Shown one piece after another: positions 36,196 to 45,879 of a stretch of DNA of 64,000 nucleotides. Numbering within the stretch: position 1 is the first letter of the stretch; each line of letters opens with the position of its first letter. The notes under the pieces were generated by a model that was not told the DNA's origin, did not search any database, and saw only the letters and a program-made list of their open reading frames with translations. A program made the translations under genes and the position numbers. The DNA comes from Candidatus Sulfopaludibacter sp. SbA3 (GTDB lineage Bacteria > Acidobacteriota > Terriglobia > Bryobacterales > Bryobacteraceae), in assembly GCA_945893365.1 (NCBI GenBank), contig CAMDED010000015.1, positions 1-64,000 on the forward strand, in the 5' to 3' direction.

Positions 36196-39100
36196 ATGCG
36201 AGAGGCTCTGATATCGATGCGAATGAGAACTTTACGGTATGGTGCGTTTTTGGCGTTCTTTCTTCTATCCTGCAGTTTGCCGGTCTTTTCCCAGACTACG
36301 GCTGGCGTGACGGGTGCCGTTACGGATGACACTGGAGCCAGAGTCGCCAGCGTTACGGTGGTCATCACGAACGTCGAGACGGCGCTTCAGCGCGAGACCG
36401 TCAGCGACGACTCGGGCTTCTATCAGTTTCCCATCGTGCAGCCCGGTTCCTACACGATGACCGCGAAGAAAACCGGATTCCGGCAGGTTTCCCGCGAGGG
36501 CCTGCGCCTGGAGGTGAACCAGCGCGCCGCGGTCGATTTCACCATGCAGGTCGGTACCGTGACGGAAACCGTCGAAGTCAAGGCCGCGGCGCCGCTGCTC
36601 GAGGCCGGCACCTCGTCGGTCGGCCAGGTCATCGAATCGAAAGCCGTCAGCGACCTCCCGTTGAATGGCCGGAATTTCGTGCAGCTCGCCATTCTCACCA
36701 ACGGCGCGGTCGGCGCCGGCTACGGGCCGCAGGGCACCATCGGCAGCGGCACGCGCGCCGATGACACGCGGGGCGGCGCGGAACTAATGGTCAACGGTAA
36801 CCGCGAAATGTCGAACAACTACTTGCTCGACGGCGTCGACAACAATTTTCGCCGCAATGCCCTCATCTCGATTCGTCCTACGGTCGAGTCGATCCAGGAG
36901 TTCAAGATGCAGGCGAATCTTTTCGGCGCCGAACAGGGCCGCAATTCGGGAGCGACCGTGAACGTGATCACCAAGAGCGGCACCAACGGTTTTCACGGCA
37001 GCTTGTTCGAGTTCCTCCGCAACGACGTCCTCGATGCCCGCAATTTCTTCAACGCCAAGAGCACCTCCGCCAAGCCTCCCTTCCGCCAGAATCAGTTCGG
37101 CGGAAGCCTGGGAGGGCCGATCATCCGCAACAAACTGTTCTTTTTCGGAGACTACGAAGGTCTCCGCAAGACCCAGGGAACCAACACGACCGTCAATACC
37201 GTTCCCACGGCGGCCATGCGGCAGGGCGATTTCCGCGAGTCGCGGACGATCTTCGATCCGGCGACCGTCGTGTCCGCGCCCGAGACCGCCAGCCGCTACA
37301 CGCGCCAGCCTTTTCCCAACAACACGATCCCGGCGAACCGTATGGACCCGGTCATGGCTCGCCTGATCCAGGCCTATCCTCTGCCCGTGCTGCCGGGCCT
37401 CGCCAATAATCAGTTCACCAATCCCGTGCTGGTTCAGAACTACGATCACGGCAACATTCGCGCCGACGCAAGCCTGTCCGCCAAAGATACGATTTTCGCC
37501 CGTTACTCGCTGCAGAAGGCGACGGTTCAGACTCCCACCGCGTTCGGCTTCCGCAGCGTTCCCGGCTTGTCCGTTCCGCTCAACCTCCACAACGGCAACA
37601 CCAGCATCACCCCCGGGGACGCGAAGTTCAACAACACGAACGATGTGCTCGGATGGACGCATGTGTTCAGCCCGGGGTTCCTCGGCGATATTCGCATGGG
37701 CTTCACACGGTTCGACATGGGCAACCTCTACCCGCAGGCCGAGGCGCTGACCGACGGTCCGGGCTTGGGCACGCAACTGGGTGTTCCCAATTCAAATCAG
37801 GTTCCTCAGAGCCATGGCGTGCCGATTTTCCTGGTCAACGGATACAACGGCATCGGCGGCCCCTCGTCCATCCCGACCATCCGGCTGGAGAACACCTTCA
37901 ACCCGCTGGCGAACTTCACCAACATCCGCGGCCGCCACACCATTAAGTTCGGGGTCAGCGCGGTGCGGCGTCAGATTATCGACTTCCAGGCGAATCAGGG
38001 CAACGGGTTGTTCTCCTTCACCAGAACCATGACGGGCAATCCCAACAGCGCCGGAAACTCCGGCGATGGCATGGCCACTTTCCTGCTTGGCGCGTACTCA
38101 TCGCTAAGCCAGGATCATCAACTGGTCTGGGCGGGATATCGCGTGCTGGAACTCGGCTTCTATGCCGCCGACGATCTCCGTGTGAGCGGCAAGCTCACGT
38201 TGAATCTGGGCCTCCGCTACGAACACATCCCGCCGCCGGTCGAGGTCGCCGACCGACAAGCGAACTTCGACATCTACACGGGCAAAGTGAAGATCGCCGG
38301 TTTCAACACCGACCGGAATGTCGGCATCAAGGCGAATCACAAGCTGATTGCCCCGCGCTTCGGCTTTTCCTACCAGGCTACGCGGGACACGGTGGTGCGC
38401 GGCGGCTTCGGCCTCTTCTACAACGCCTCCGGCAGCGGCGGCGGCCTGTACCGTATGCACCGCTACCTGCCGTTTGCCGCGTCGAATGCCGTGGCTGTGG
38501 ACGAGTTCTCCGCAGCCTACCCGCGGGTTCAGACCGGCCTTCCGCCGATTCCGTCCACCGACTTTGCCGCGGTCTCGAACAACCCGGTCGGCAACTTTCT
38601 GTCGGTACCCTCCAATTACAGGCCGGCCCACGCGCTGCAGTTCAACTTCGGCGTGCAGCGGCAACTTCCGTGGAGCACCGTTCTGAAGACCGCCTACGTC
38701 GGCAACCTGGGGCGGCACCTCGATATCAACTTCAACTACAATCAGCCGATCCCCGGACCCGGTGCGATTCCGCCTCGCCGTCCCCTCTTCGCGATCGCCC
38801 CGGGAGTGGTGGGAGCCACCTTGACCGCCACCGACGGCATCTCCGGATATCATGCTCTCCAGGTCTCCGCCGAGAGGCGGTTCGCCGGCGGCCTCGGCTT
38901 CCTCACCGCCTACACCTGGTCGCATTCGCTCGATAACGTTCCGCTGCAACAGGGCGGCAACGGTGAGGGACCCGTGCCTCAGGATCCCCGCTTTCGCTCC
39001 CTCGACCGCGGCAACAGCTCCTTCGATATCCGGCATCGCTGGACGCAAACCGCGCTGTACGACTTGCCGTTCGGAAACGGAAAGCGATTCCAGTCCTCGC

Positions 39101-39576
39101 AGCGCTGGGTCAACGCCGCTTTCGGCAACTGGCAGGCCAACCTGATTCTGATCCTCCAAACCGGAATTCCATTCACGCCGTCACTGGCGAGCTCGGTCGC
39201 GAATACCGGAACGGGTAGCCGGCCCAATCGGGTGGGGAATGCAAGCCTGCCGAATCCGACTCTTTCCCAATGGTTCAACACCGCCCTCGATACCGCTGGA
39301 GCGCCCTGGACCACGCCCGCCCTGTATACATTCGGCAACGCGGGCCGGGGCATCCTTCGCTCGCCCGGCCGTACCAACGTCGATTTCTCGATTTTCAAGG
39401 AATTCCCGATTACGGAGCGAATCAAGCTGCAATGGCGCTCCGAGTTCTTCAACCTGTTCAACCATCCGCAGTTCGATTTGCCGAATACGAGCATCGGGAC
39501 CGCGGTTGCGGGGACGATATCGGGGACGGTGGGAACGCCCCGCGATATTCAGTTCGGCCTTCGTCTGGTCTTCTGA
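36196..39576 (+). CDS. TonB-dependent receptor with carboxypeptidase-regulatory-like N-terminus (copy 3)
   Basis: The 1126-residue protein has a signal peptide (YGAFLAFFLLSCSLPVFSQ), a regulatory domain (AGVTGAVTDDTGARVASVTV, then PGSYTMTAKKTGFR), a plug region (QEFKMQANLFGAEQGRNSGA) and a barrel ending in IQFGLRLVF. ATG codons at 36196, 36217 and 36223 are in frame ahead of the signal peptide. None has a perfect ribosome binding site, so the start is uncertain by up to nine codons. It is followed at once by a broken UxuA-like gene, which suggests a role in sugar-acid or polysaccharide use. Ligand unknown. Confidence 0.92.
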   Translation: MREALISMRMRTLRYGAFLAFFLLSCSLPVFSQTTAGVTGAVTDDTGARVASVTVVITNVETALQRETVSDDSGFYQFPIVQPGSYTMTAKKTGFRQVSREGLRLEVNQRAAVDFTMQVGTVTETVEVKAAAPLLEAGTSSVGQVIESKAVSDLPLNGRNFVQLAILTNGAVGAGYGPQGTIGSGTRADDTRGGAELMVNGNREMSNNYLLDGVDNNFRRNALISIRPTVESIQEFKMQANLFGAEQGRNSGATVNVITKSGTNGFHGSLFEFLRNDVLDARNFFNAKSTSAKPPFRQNQFGGSLGGPIIRNKLFFFGDYEGLRKTQGTNTTVNTVPTAAMRQGDFRESRTIFDPATVVSAPETASRYTRQPFPNNTIPANRMDPVMARLIQAYPLPVLPGLANNQFTNPVLVQNYDHGNIRADASLSAKDTIFARYSLQKATVQTPTAFGFRSVPGLSVPLNLHNGNTSITPGDAKFNNTNDVLGWTHVFSPGFLGDIRMGFTRFDMGNLYPQAEALTDGPGLGTQLGVPNSNQVPQSHGVPIFLVNGYNGIGGPSSIPTIRLENTFNPLANFTNIRGRHTIKFGVSAVRRQIIDFQANQGNGLFSFTRTMTGNPNSAGNSGDGMATFLLGAYSSLSQDHQLVWAGYRVLELGFYAADDLRVSGKLTLNLGLRYEHIPPPVEVADRQANFDIYTGKVKIAGFNTDRNVGIKANHKLIAPRFGFSYQATRDTVVRGGFGLFYNASGSGGGLYRMHRYLPFAASNAVAVDEFSAAYPRVQTGLPPIPSTDFAAVSNNPVGNFLSVPSNYRPAHALQFNFGVQRQLPWSTVLKTAYVGNLGRHLDINFNYNQPIPGPGAIPPRRPLFAIAPGVVGATLTATDGISGYHALQVSAERRFAGGLGFLTAYTWSHSLDNVPLQQGGNGEGPVPQDPRFRSLDRGNSSFDIRHRWTQTALYDLPFGNGKRFQSSQRWVNAAFGNWQANLILILQTGIPFTPSLASSVANTGTGSRPNRVGNASLPNPTLSQWFNTALDTAGAPWTTPALYTFGNAGRGILRSPGRTNVDFSIFKEFPITERIKLQWRSEFFNLFNHPQFDLPNTSIGTAVAGTISGTVGTPRDIQFGLRLVF

Positions 39577-39589
39577 AGCGGAGAATCGT

Positions 39590-40150
39590 ATGAGCGAAAG
39601 CAGGGGCCAACTGCCCAAAATGGCGCTTGCCGCGGGTGCGGCCGCGCTCACGCCTCGGACTCCTAGCGCGGCTGCCTCCAAGCCGCCGCGCAAGGCGATC
39701 GACGAGTTCGATCCGGCGAACATCAAGATATCCCACCGGGCCGGCCTTCGCGTTTCCGACGACGATCTGCTGTTTCTCAAGCAGATCGGACTGCGCTTCG
39801 TCCGCGCCGGGATTCCACTCGATGCGTTCCCGGAGGGCAGCGGGGCAGATTCGCCCGCTTCGGCATCGCGATGTATCGCCGCGCGCACTACCAGTCGCCG
39901 GTCATCCCGCTGCCTGTTTCGCCGTGCCGCGGCATCTCGCCGGCTCGCCGTTTTCGTGACGGTGCTGGACTGGCTGCCCGGCCAACACCTTCACGCCCGC
40001 CACCGTGGAGAAGCGCGGCTAGCTGACGCGGGAATTCAATCTCGCCGACCTCCGCGCCAAGGTTGAGAAGCAAAAGTTCGAGCGCGAATCTTCCGAAGAA
40101 GAGAAATACGCGCGGGCGTGCCGGCGCCTCAAGTCAGACGGTTTTCAAGC
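39590..40150 (+). pseudogene. Mannonate dehydratase (UxuA)-like remnant
   Basis: Frame 1 from the ATG at 39590 gives an export-like start (KMALAAGAAALTP), then FDPANIKISHRAGLRVSDDD and LLFLKQIGLRFVR, as in acidobacterial UxuA-like TIM-barrel proteins. A second frame supplies RFARFGIAMYRRAHYQSPVI. A later frame reads NTFTPATVEKRG, a TAG at 40020-40022, then LTREFNLADLRAKVEKQKFE. At least two frameshifts and one stop break it, and the C-terminal half is missing where the opposing gene ends. It lies 13 bases after the third TonB receptor. An intact version would be an exported or cytoplasmic sugar-acid dehydratase. Confidence 0.7.
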
Positions 40151-41064
40151 TGGAATGGCAGAATATAGCCGCGCTTGAGAGTCTTCGCCGATTCCTCAAC
40201 GGCCCGCGCCAGGAGCCTTTCTTCCAGTTTTCCCGAAGGCTTCCATGTCGCGAGAAAACCGGGCGCGAACCATTCGCAGAAAACGACGCCGTAGACAAGC
40301 CCGTTCTGAAACGGCGCCCGCGCCGCGCCGTCAAGCGCACTATTCTCCAGCAGCCTGGGCATCTCCACCGCATTCATCATGGCGAAGGCGAACGCGATCC
40401 CCTGCACCGCGGGCTCTCGAAACGCCGGAGGCAACTGCATCGCTTCCTCGATGGCCGCATAGACGCTCAGTTTGCTGAACGCCACTAAGCGGCCGTAGCC
40501 GTGGGTGATCAGGCGCTGCACTTCGGCGGGATATGCCGAAAAAAACTTCGCGAAAAAGCCCGTCTTGTCCGGTCCCGGCGGCGCGTTGCGCGGAATCAGA
40601 CCCATCACCCCGCACATGAACTTGAAAATGCCCGGTTCGTAAATGCGCAGGATCGAGCCGATGCCCTCGTAGGCGCAGCCCCTATAGTTCGGCTCCGACT
40701 TGGTCTCGACAATCTCGATGAGCTTCGCCGTGTCGAACAGCGTGTGCTCCGTGCTTGCCGCGCCGTAGCCCACATGGGTAATGCCATAGGCTCCTCGCGG
40801 AATACGGGCGTCGTTGAGCGTGTTCTCCGGCAGGCGGTATTTTCCGAACGTGGTCGAGAAGCCCTCGCATCTCCACAGTCCATCGACTATCGCCGGCATG
40901 CTCTCCTTCCGTGCCGCCGCGTCCTTCTGATACTTCGTGCATCCCGCCACGAACTCGTCCTGCGGGATGGTTCGATTCACTGCGCCCGACGACACCGTTT
41001 TGACGCCGTTCATGCGGCGCAGCGCCAAGGGGATAAGCGAAATAGACAGATCGTTTTTACTCAA
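40129..41064 (-). CDS. Unrecognised protein coupled to the SSF symporter
   Basis: The frame opens with TTG at 41064 inside the end of the symporter gene (8-base overlap) and gives 311 residues; ATG at 41013 would give 294. I do not recognise it with confidence. There is no signal peptide. The middle has a GCAYEGIGSILRIYEPGIF block and a THGYGRLVAFSKLSVYAAIE block with helical glycine-rich character, faintly like DUF1702 proteins from memory. The C-terminus has FQNGLVYGVVFCEWFAPGF. Translational coupling to a sodium:solute symporter suggests it acts on the imported compound. Confidence 0.75.
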   Translation of the reverse strand: MSKNDLSISLIPLALRRMNGVKTVSSGAVNRTIPQDEFVAGCTKYQKDAAARKESMPAIVDGLWRCEGFSTTFGKYRLPENTLNDARIPRGAYGITHVGYGAASTEHTLFDTAKLIEIVETKSEPNYRGCAYEGIGSILRIYEPGIFKFMCGVMGLIPRNAPPGPDKTGFFAKFFSAYPAEVQRLITHGYGRLVAFSKLSVYAAIEEAMQLPPAFREPAVQGIAFAFAMMNAVEMPRLLENSALDGAARAPFQNGLVYGVVFCEWFAPGFLATWKPSGKLEERLLARAVEESAKTLKRGYILPFQLENRLT

Positions 41065-42829
41065 TGACTGTACTCCATCCTCGACGTGAGAGGTCTTTGT
41101 AGATTACGAACCCCGCGACCGCGGCAACGCTTAGAAAAAGCAGGCCGGCTGGAATCTCTTTCAACACAATCTTGCCCACTCCAAAAAGCGCTCCGTATAT
41201 GAGGATACACCCGCATAGCCAGTCGAGCAGATTGTAGATTCCGTCGCGCGCGGGCGGAACATCAGGCGCCAGGTTCGCCACCGGTTTCCAGAACGCCGCG
41301 GCCGGACGCACGCGGCGGTAGAAAGAGACGAGGGTTGCATCCGGCTCGGGCTTCGTCAGGAAGGTGACCGCGAGCCACACGACGGTCGTGATCCCGACCG
41401 TGACCAGCATGATCTTCGCGAAGCCCACCGGATCGTCGCTCGAAAGTCCGAACGCCGTCTGTAGCGTCACCGACACAACGAACGCCGCGGCCATCGCCGA
41501 GACTTCGCTCCATGCGTTGATGCGCCACCAGAACCAGCGGAGAATCAGAACGGTGCCCGTGCCGGCGCCCGTCACAATCAGCAATTTCCACGCGCCCGTG
41601 ATCGAATCCATGTAAAAGGTAATCACGGCCGAGACGACCGTGAGGGCGACTGTCGCCCACTGCGACGCCGCTACATAATGCTTCTCGCTCTCCGCGGGCC
41701 GGAGGAAGCGCCGGTAGAAATCGTTCACCAGATAGCTTGCGCCCCAGTTTAGCTGGGTGCCGATCGTTGACATGAAGGCCGCCGCGAAAGCCGCTACCAT
41801 TAAGCCGCGCAGCGACGGAGGCAGGTGGTCGATCATCACCTTGATATAGCCGGTTTCCGGGTCGGGCAAGCCGGGATAAAGAATGGCCGAGACGAGGCCC
41901 ACCAGAATCCAAGGCCACGGGCGAATGGCGTAATGCGCGATGTTGAACCAAAGCGTGGCGAGTAGCGAGTGGCGCTCATCTTTCGCACAGAACATTCGCT
42001 GCGCGACGAAGCCTCCGCCCCCAGGCTCCGACCCCGGATACCAGGTGGCCCACCAGTTCATTGAAATATAGACGAGAAACGTGATCATCGGCATCCAAGC
42101 GGAGTTCAGGTCGGGCACGAAGCTCAGCATGGAGCCGGGCGGGGCGCCGCGCGCCGCGTCAAGCAGGCTCAGCTTGGCTTTCATGGCGTCGATCCCGCCC
42201 ACCGCTCCGACTGCGGCCACGGCGAGCACGATCACCATCGACATCTTGATGACGAACTGGAACAGGTCCGTGACCAGCACCCCCCAAAGTCCCGCGAGCG
42301 TGGAAATGAAGGACGTCAGTGCGATCATGCCCAGCACGACTGCGAGCGCTTCCACCTTTCCGATGCCGAGGATGAGCATGAGAATCTTGACCATTGCCAG
42401 ATTGACCCATCCGAGGATAATGCAGTTGATGGGAACGCCGAGGTAGATTGCGCGGAAACCGCGCAGAAACGCGGCGGGTTTACCTGCATAACGAATCTCG
42501 GCGAACTCAACGTCGGTCATGACGCCGGATCGCCGCCACAGTCTCGCGTAGAGAAAGACGGTCAGCATCCCGCTCGCGACGAAATTCCACCACAGCCAGT
42601 TGCCCGCGACGCCGTTCCGCACCACCATGCCCGTGACCGCGAGCGGGGTGTCGGCGGCGAACGTAGTGGCGACCATCGAGGTGCCGGCAAGCCACCAGGG
42701 AATATTGCGGCCGCCCAGGAAAAACTCGCTCGTGCTCTCCCTGGCGCGATTCTTGTAATAGAAGCCAACGGCGAGGTTGAACAGAAAGTAAACCGCGACC
42801 ACGGCCCAATCGACGAACGTGAGCTTCAC
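41057..42829 (-). CDS. Sodium:solute symporter (SSF family)
   Basis: The 590-residue protein starts at GTG, ten bases after GGAGG. It has about 13-14 hydrophobic helices and SSF signatures: RNIPWWLAGTSMVATTFAAD in helix 2, GLWGVLVTDLFQFVIKM, and a later AAFAAAFMSTIGTQLNWGAS that holds sodium-site serine and threonine residues. The family imports sugars, amino acids, organic acids or vitamins with sodium. Long SSF members with a FFLGGRNIPWW start are common in Acidobacteria and Planctomycetes. It is followed by an unrecognised gene with an 8-base overlap. The nearby UxuA-like remnant hints at a sugar or sugar acid. Confidence 0.93.
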   Translation of the reverse strand: MKLTFVDWAVVAVYFLFNLAVGFYYKNRARESTSEFFLGGRNIPWWLAGTSMVATTFAADTPLAVTGMVVRNGVAGNWLWWNFVASGMLTVFLYARLWRRSGVMTDVEFAEIRYAGKPAAFLRGFRAIYLGVPINCIILGWVNLAMVKILMLILGIGKVEALAVVLGMIALTSFISTLAGLWGVLVTDLFQFVIKMSMVIVLAVAAVGAVGGIDAMKAKLSLLDAARGAPPGSMLSFVPDLNSAWMPMITFLVYISMNWWATWYPGSEPGGGGFVAQRMFCAKDERHSLLATLWFNIAHYAIRPWPWILVGLVSAILYPGLPDPETGYIKVMIDHLPPSLRGLMVAAFAAAFMSTIGTQLNWGASYLVNDFYRRFLRPAESEKHYVAASQWATVALTVVSAVITFYMDSITGAWKLLIVTGAGTGTVLILRWFWWRINAWSEVSAMAAAFVVSVTLQTAFGLSSDDPVGFAKIMLVTVGITTVVWLAVTFLTKPEPDATLVSFYRRVRPAAAFWKPVANLAPDVPPARDGIYNLLDWLCGCILIYGALFGVGKIVLKEIPAGLLFLSVAAVAGFVIYKDLSRRGWSTVIE

Positions 42830-42908
42830 TTTTCAGGCGCCTCCGGGATTGGCGTGAGTTTCGGCAAGGTTATCATTCTACATTACTTTCCGCGGGAGGA
42901 ATTATCCA

Positions 42909-43046
42909 ATGCAAGCTCGGGACCGGCTGAATCGGCCGCCCAGGGTACGAGTGCAAGTAGAGGCTGATCGGCTGGTCGGTGAGGATGCGAGCAGCCGCGT
43001 GCGGCGTCAGGTCATGCTCACGTACGGGCTCAGGGCGATCCATTGA
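42909..43046 (+). CDS. Possible 45-residue ORF, doubtful
   Basis: An ATG nine bases after GGAGG opens a 45-codon frame beginning MQARDRLNRPPRVRVQVEA and ending LTYGLRAIH. The ribosome binding site is good, but the sequence matches no family and the frame lies right before transposase-like debris, so it may be part of a dead element. Confidence 0.25.
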   Translation: MQARDRLNRPPRVRVQVEADRLVGEDASSRVRRQVMLTYGLRAIH

Positions 43047-43060
43047 TAAGGCGGACTTAA

Positions 43061-43480
43061 TTCACGGTCCTCACGATCCATGAAGTTCGCCGCCAGACGG
43101 CAGATGTGACGATCTTCAAAAGGCACGGCAAGATGACATTGAAGATCCACACCAAAGGCGAAGGCGCGCTCCGCATCGAAGTCATTGCGCATAAGACGAG
43201 GGCATATCGTTGGGAACGGCCGCTCGCCTGCTTTCCGGAGATCGCGACTCGCCTCAAAGCTATTCCGGAGAGATTTCCCAACGCGTTGGGCTGGATGGAT
43301 TCCCGTTTCGTCAGCGACGAGACGCAGGAACAGCTTCCACACCCTGCAACACTGGGCCAAACGAAAGTGAGCGGAATCGATCTCAACGGACCGGTATGCG
43401 GGGTCGCCGAAGCCGTTCCGGCGCTGTCCCCCTCCGGTCCGTCACACGGGTGGGCAACGGGAAGGCCTACGGGCCATGAC
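43061..43480 (+). pseudogene. Truncated transposase-like remnant
   Basis: The plus frame reads VTIFKRHGKMTLKIHTKGEG, LRIEVIAHKTRAYRWERPLA, FPEIATRLKAIPERF and QTKVSGIDLNG, then loses sense. From memory the blocks T-L-K-I-x-T-K-G-E-x-x-L-R-I-E and V-G-G-I-D-L-N occur in a multicopy mobile-element-type protein family. Only the C-terminal part remains, no start codon with a ribosome binding site is visible, and the tail is frame-shifted. The rest of the 42830-43536 gap holds no gene apart from the doubtful ORF at 42909. Confidence 0.45.
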
Positions 43481-43536
43481 TGCCTTGGGCGTCCGCGTGA
43501 GAAGGTAATCGCCTGCCGGCATGTATTGGGCGCCGC

Positions 43537-45879
43537 TCACTGCAGAAATATCGGTTCGTTTGAGCCCAACAGCGCCTGCGCATACTCATTCCACGGTTCG
43601 TGCCCGAATTGTTCCCGTCCCTTCGCGAGAAAGCTCAACCCGAGGTCCGCTTCCTTCGGGGTCGGATCGCGGCTGAACACGCGCCGGTAGAGCGTTCGGA
43701 CTCTCTCCGAATCCGTGCGCCCGGCGTCCACGCTCCCGATCAAGGCCGCGGCTTGGTTCTGAAAAAACTCGCTGTTCATGACGAACAACTGCTGCACCGG
43801 CGTCGTCGTGATTTCGCGCCCCGGACTGTGCTGCGTCGAGTCCGGAAAATCGTAAAGCCGGAGCAAGGGATGCACACGTGAGCGGCTGATCTTCCCGTAC
43901 ACGGACCGGCGCGTGTTGTCCCTGGCTTCCAAATCGGCGGACGGCCCACCCATTTTCACGTCAAGCGTCCCAGCCACTTTCAGGATTGCATCCCGCCACG
44001 CTTCGACATCCAGGCGGCGCGGATTCGTTCGCCACAGCCACTTGTTACTTGGATCGGCCCGATAGGCTGCGTCTACGCGGCGGCCCGACTGGCGGTAAGC
44101 AGCCGAAAGCATGATTTCGCGATGAAGCCATTTGAACGACCATCCGTTCGCGATGAAACGCGCGCTCAAGTCGTCGAGCAATTCCGGATGCGAGGGAAGT
44201 TCACCCTGCGCGCCGAAATCGCTCGGCGTGCCCACCAGAGGGCGTCCGAAATGCCATCCCCAAACCCGATTGACAATCACCCGCGAAGAGAGCGGCGCGC
44301 CCTCTCCCACAATTTTCTCCGCCAGCTCCAAGCGGCCTGAACCTTTCTTGAACGGCTCGGGCGTGCCCTTCGACAGCACCGTCAGAAAACGCCGCGGAAC
44401 GATTTCGCCTGCGGTGGCAACGTTGCCGCGGATGAACACGGGCAGATCCCGGGGTTGGCCCGGCTTCAATTCGATCCACGTTACGGTGGGGTCGAGCGCG
44501 CCGATCCAAACGCCGCAATCGATAATGGCGTGCGTCAGCGGAGTGTCGATCTTCTCAAGTTCTTTCTTCAGTTCCGCGACTTCCTCTTTCATCCGGATGA
44601 CTTGCTTCACCGCTTCCGCCGAGATCGTATCGAACTCGTTCAAGTTGCGCGAAGCGCCGCCGACGCGATACAGCTTTTCGTGATCCCAGACAAGCTTCCC
44701 TTCGGCGGCCTTGTCCATCGCCACGATGGGCCGCTTCACAAGCCAAGTACTCGCGAAGACGCCGGCGAGCGCATAGTAGTCCTTCGCGGAGATGGGGTCG
44801 AACTTGTGATCGTGACAGCGTGCGCAGGCGACGGTGAGGCCGAGCAGACCGCGGCTCACGGCGTCGACGCGCTCATCCCAATCGTCGGCGGCGAGCGTCC
44901 CGATCACCTCGGTCGAGAGGCGCAGATCCTTATGATACATCGGCGAATTGCCGATGTATCCAAGCGCCCGCATGTCCGCCGGTTCGAAGCCGGGCATGAG
45001 ATCGGCCGCAAACTGCTGTTTGATAAACCGGTCGTAGGGGACGTCCCGATTGAGGGCTTCGATAACCCAATCGCGATACCGCCACGCAAACGGGTGCGGC
45101 TGGTTTGTGGCTTCGCTCGTGGGATGATCCTCCGCCCAGCGGGCTACGTCCAGCCAATATCGGGCCCATCGTTCTCCGTACCGGGGAGAAGCGAGCAGCT
45201 TCTCGACAAGCCGCTCGTAGGCGTCCGGCGCGTTGTCCGCCACAAATGCTTCCGTCTCCTCATAAGAAGGAGGAAGGCCCGTGAGATCGAAGCTGGCGCG
45301 CCGGATCAGCATTCGTCCGTCCGCTTCAGGGGACGGCGCGAGCTTGTTCTCGTCCAGTTTCGCGAGCACGAAGGAGTCGATTTTTTTCCGCGGCCAATCG
45401 GACCGCGACACTTTCGGCGCGGTCGATTCCTGCACGGGCTGAAATGCCCACCACCGGCGGCCTTTCGCGAAGTCGATCCCCGCAACCGGCTTCGCGGCCG
45501 CGGCGGCGGCAAGGCGCGGATCGGGCGCTCCCATGGATATCCACTTCTCGAAATCCGCGATGGTTGAATCGGCGAGCTTCCCCGCCGGCGGCATTCGAAA
45601 TCGATTGTCCAGATAGCGCAACGCCAGCACAAGCCGGCTCTCATCGGGCTTTCCGGCGACGATTGCGGGTCCCGTGGCGCCGCCCTTTATCAGCCCTTCG
45701 CGCGTGTCAAGCACAAGGCCGCCCATCGGCGACTTGGCTTTCGACGAATGGCACGCGTAACACTTCTCGGTTAGCACGGGCCGGATCTTCTTCTCGAAGA
45801 ACTCGAATTCGGCGCTTTGGGCGAACAGGCTTTGCGTCACAAATGCGGCCCAGCCCGCGATCCGAACGGCCCGCGTCAC
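43537..45879 (-). CDS. PSCyt1-DUF1549-DUF1553 secreted cytochrome-like protein
   Basis: The 780-residue protein has a signal peptide (RIAGWAAFVTQSLFAQ). A planctomycete-type cytochrome C domain (FFEKKIRPVLTEKCYACHSS) carries a C-x-x-C-H haem site at about residues 39-43. DUF1549 follows (KIDSFVLAKLDENKL, LASPRYGERWARYWLDVARW) with CARCHDHKFD near residue 340. DUF1553 comes last (SSRVIVNRVWGWHFGRPLVG, TTPVQQLFVMNSEFFQNQA). It overlaps the DUF1501 gene by ATGA. It has the cytochrome domain missing from the paralogue at 32004-34262. Function is unknown; an extracytoplasmic redox role is suggested by the haem motif. Confidence 0.94.
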   Translation of the reverse strand: MTRAVRIAGWAAFVTQSLFAQSAEFEFFEKKIRPVLTEKCYACHSSKAKSPMGGLVLDTREGLIKGGATGPAIVAGKPDESRLVLALRYLDNRFRMPPAGKLADSTIADFEKWISMGAPDPRLAAAAAAKPVAGIDFAKGRRWWAFQPVQESTAPKVSRSDWPRKKIDSFVLAKLDENKLAPSPEADGRMLIRRASFDLTGLPPSYEETEAFVADNAPDAYERLVEKLLASPRYGERWARYWLDVARWAEDHPTSEATNQPHPFAWRYRDWVIEALNRDVPYDRFIKQQFAADLMPGFEPADMRALGYIGNSPMYHKDLRLSTEVIGTLAADDWDERVDAVSRGLLGLTVACARCHDHKFDPISAKDYYALAGVFASTWLVKRPIVAMDKAAEGKLVWDHEKLYRVGGASRNLNEFDTISAEAVKQVIRMKEEVAELKKELEKIDTPLTHAIIDCGVWIGALDPTVTWIELKPGQPRDLPVFIRGNVATAGEIVPRRFLTVLSKGTPEPFKKGSGRLELAEKIVGEGAPLSSRVIVNRVWGWHFGRPLVGTPSDFGAQGELPSHPELLDDLSARFIANGWSFKWLHREIMLSAAYRQSGRRVDAAYRADPSNKWLWRTNPRRLDVEAWRDAILKVAGTLDVKMGGPSADLEARDNTRRSVYGKISRSRVHPLLRLYDFPDSTQHSPGREITTTPVQQLFVMNSEFFQNQAAALIGSVDAGRTDSERVRTLYRRVFSRDPTPKEADLGLSFLAKGREQFGHEPWNEYAQALLGSNEPIFLQ

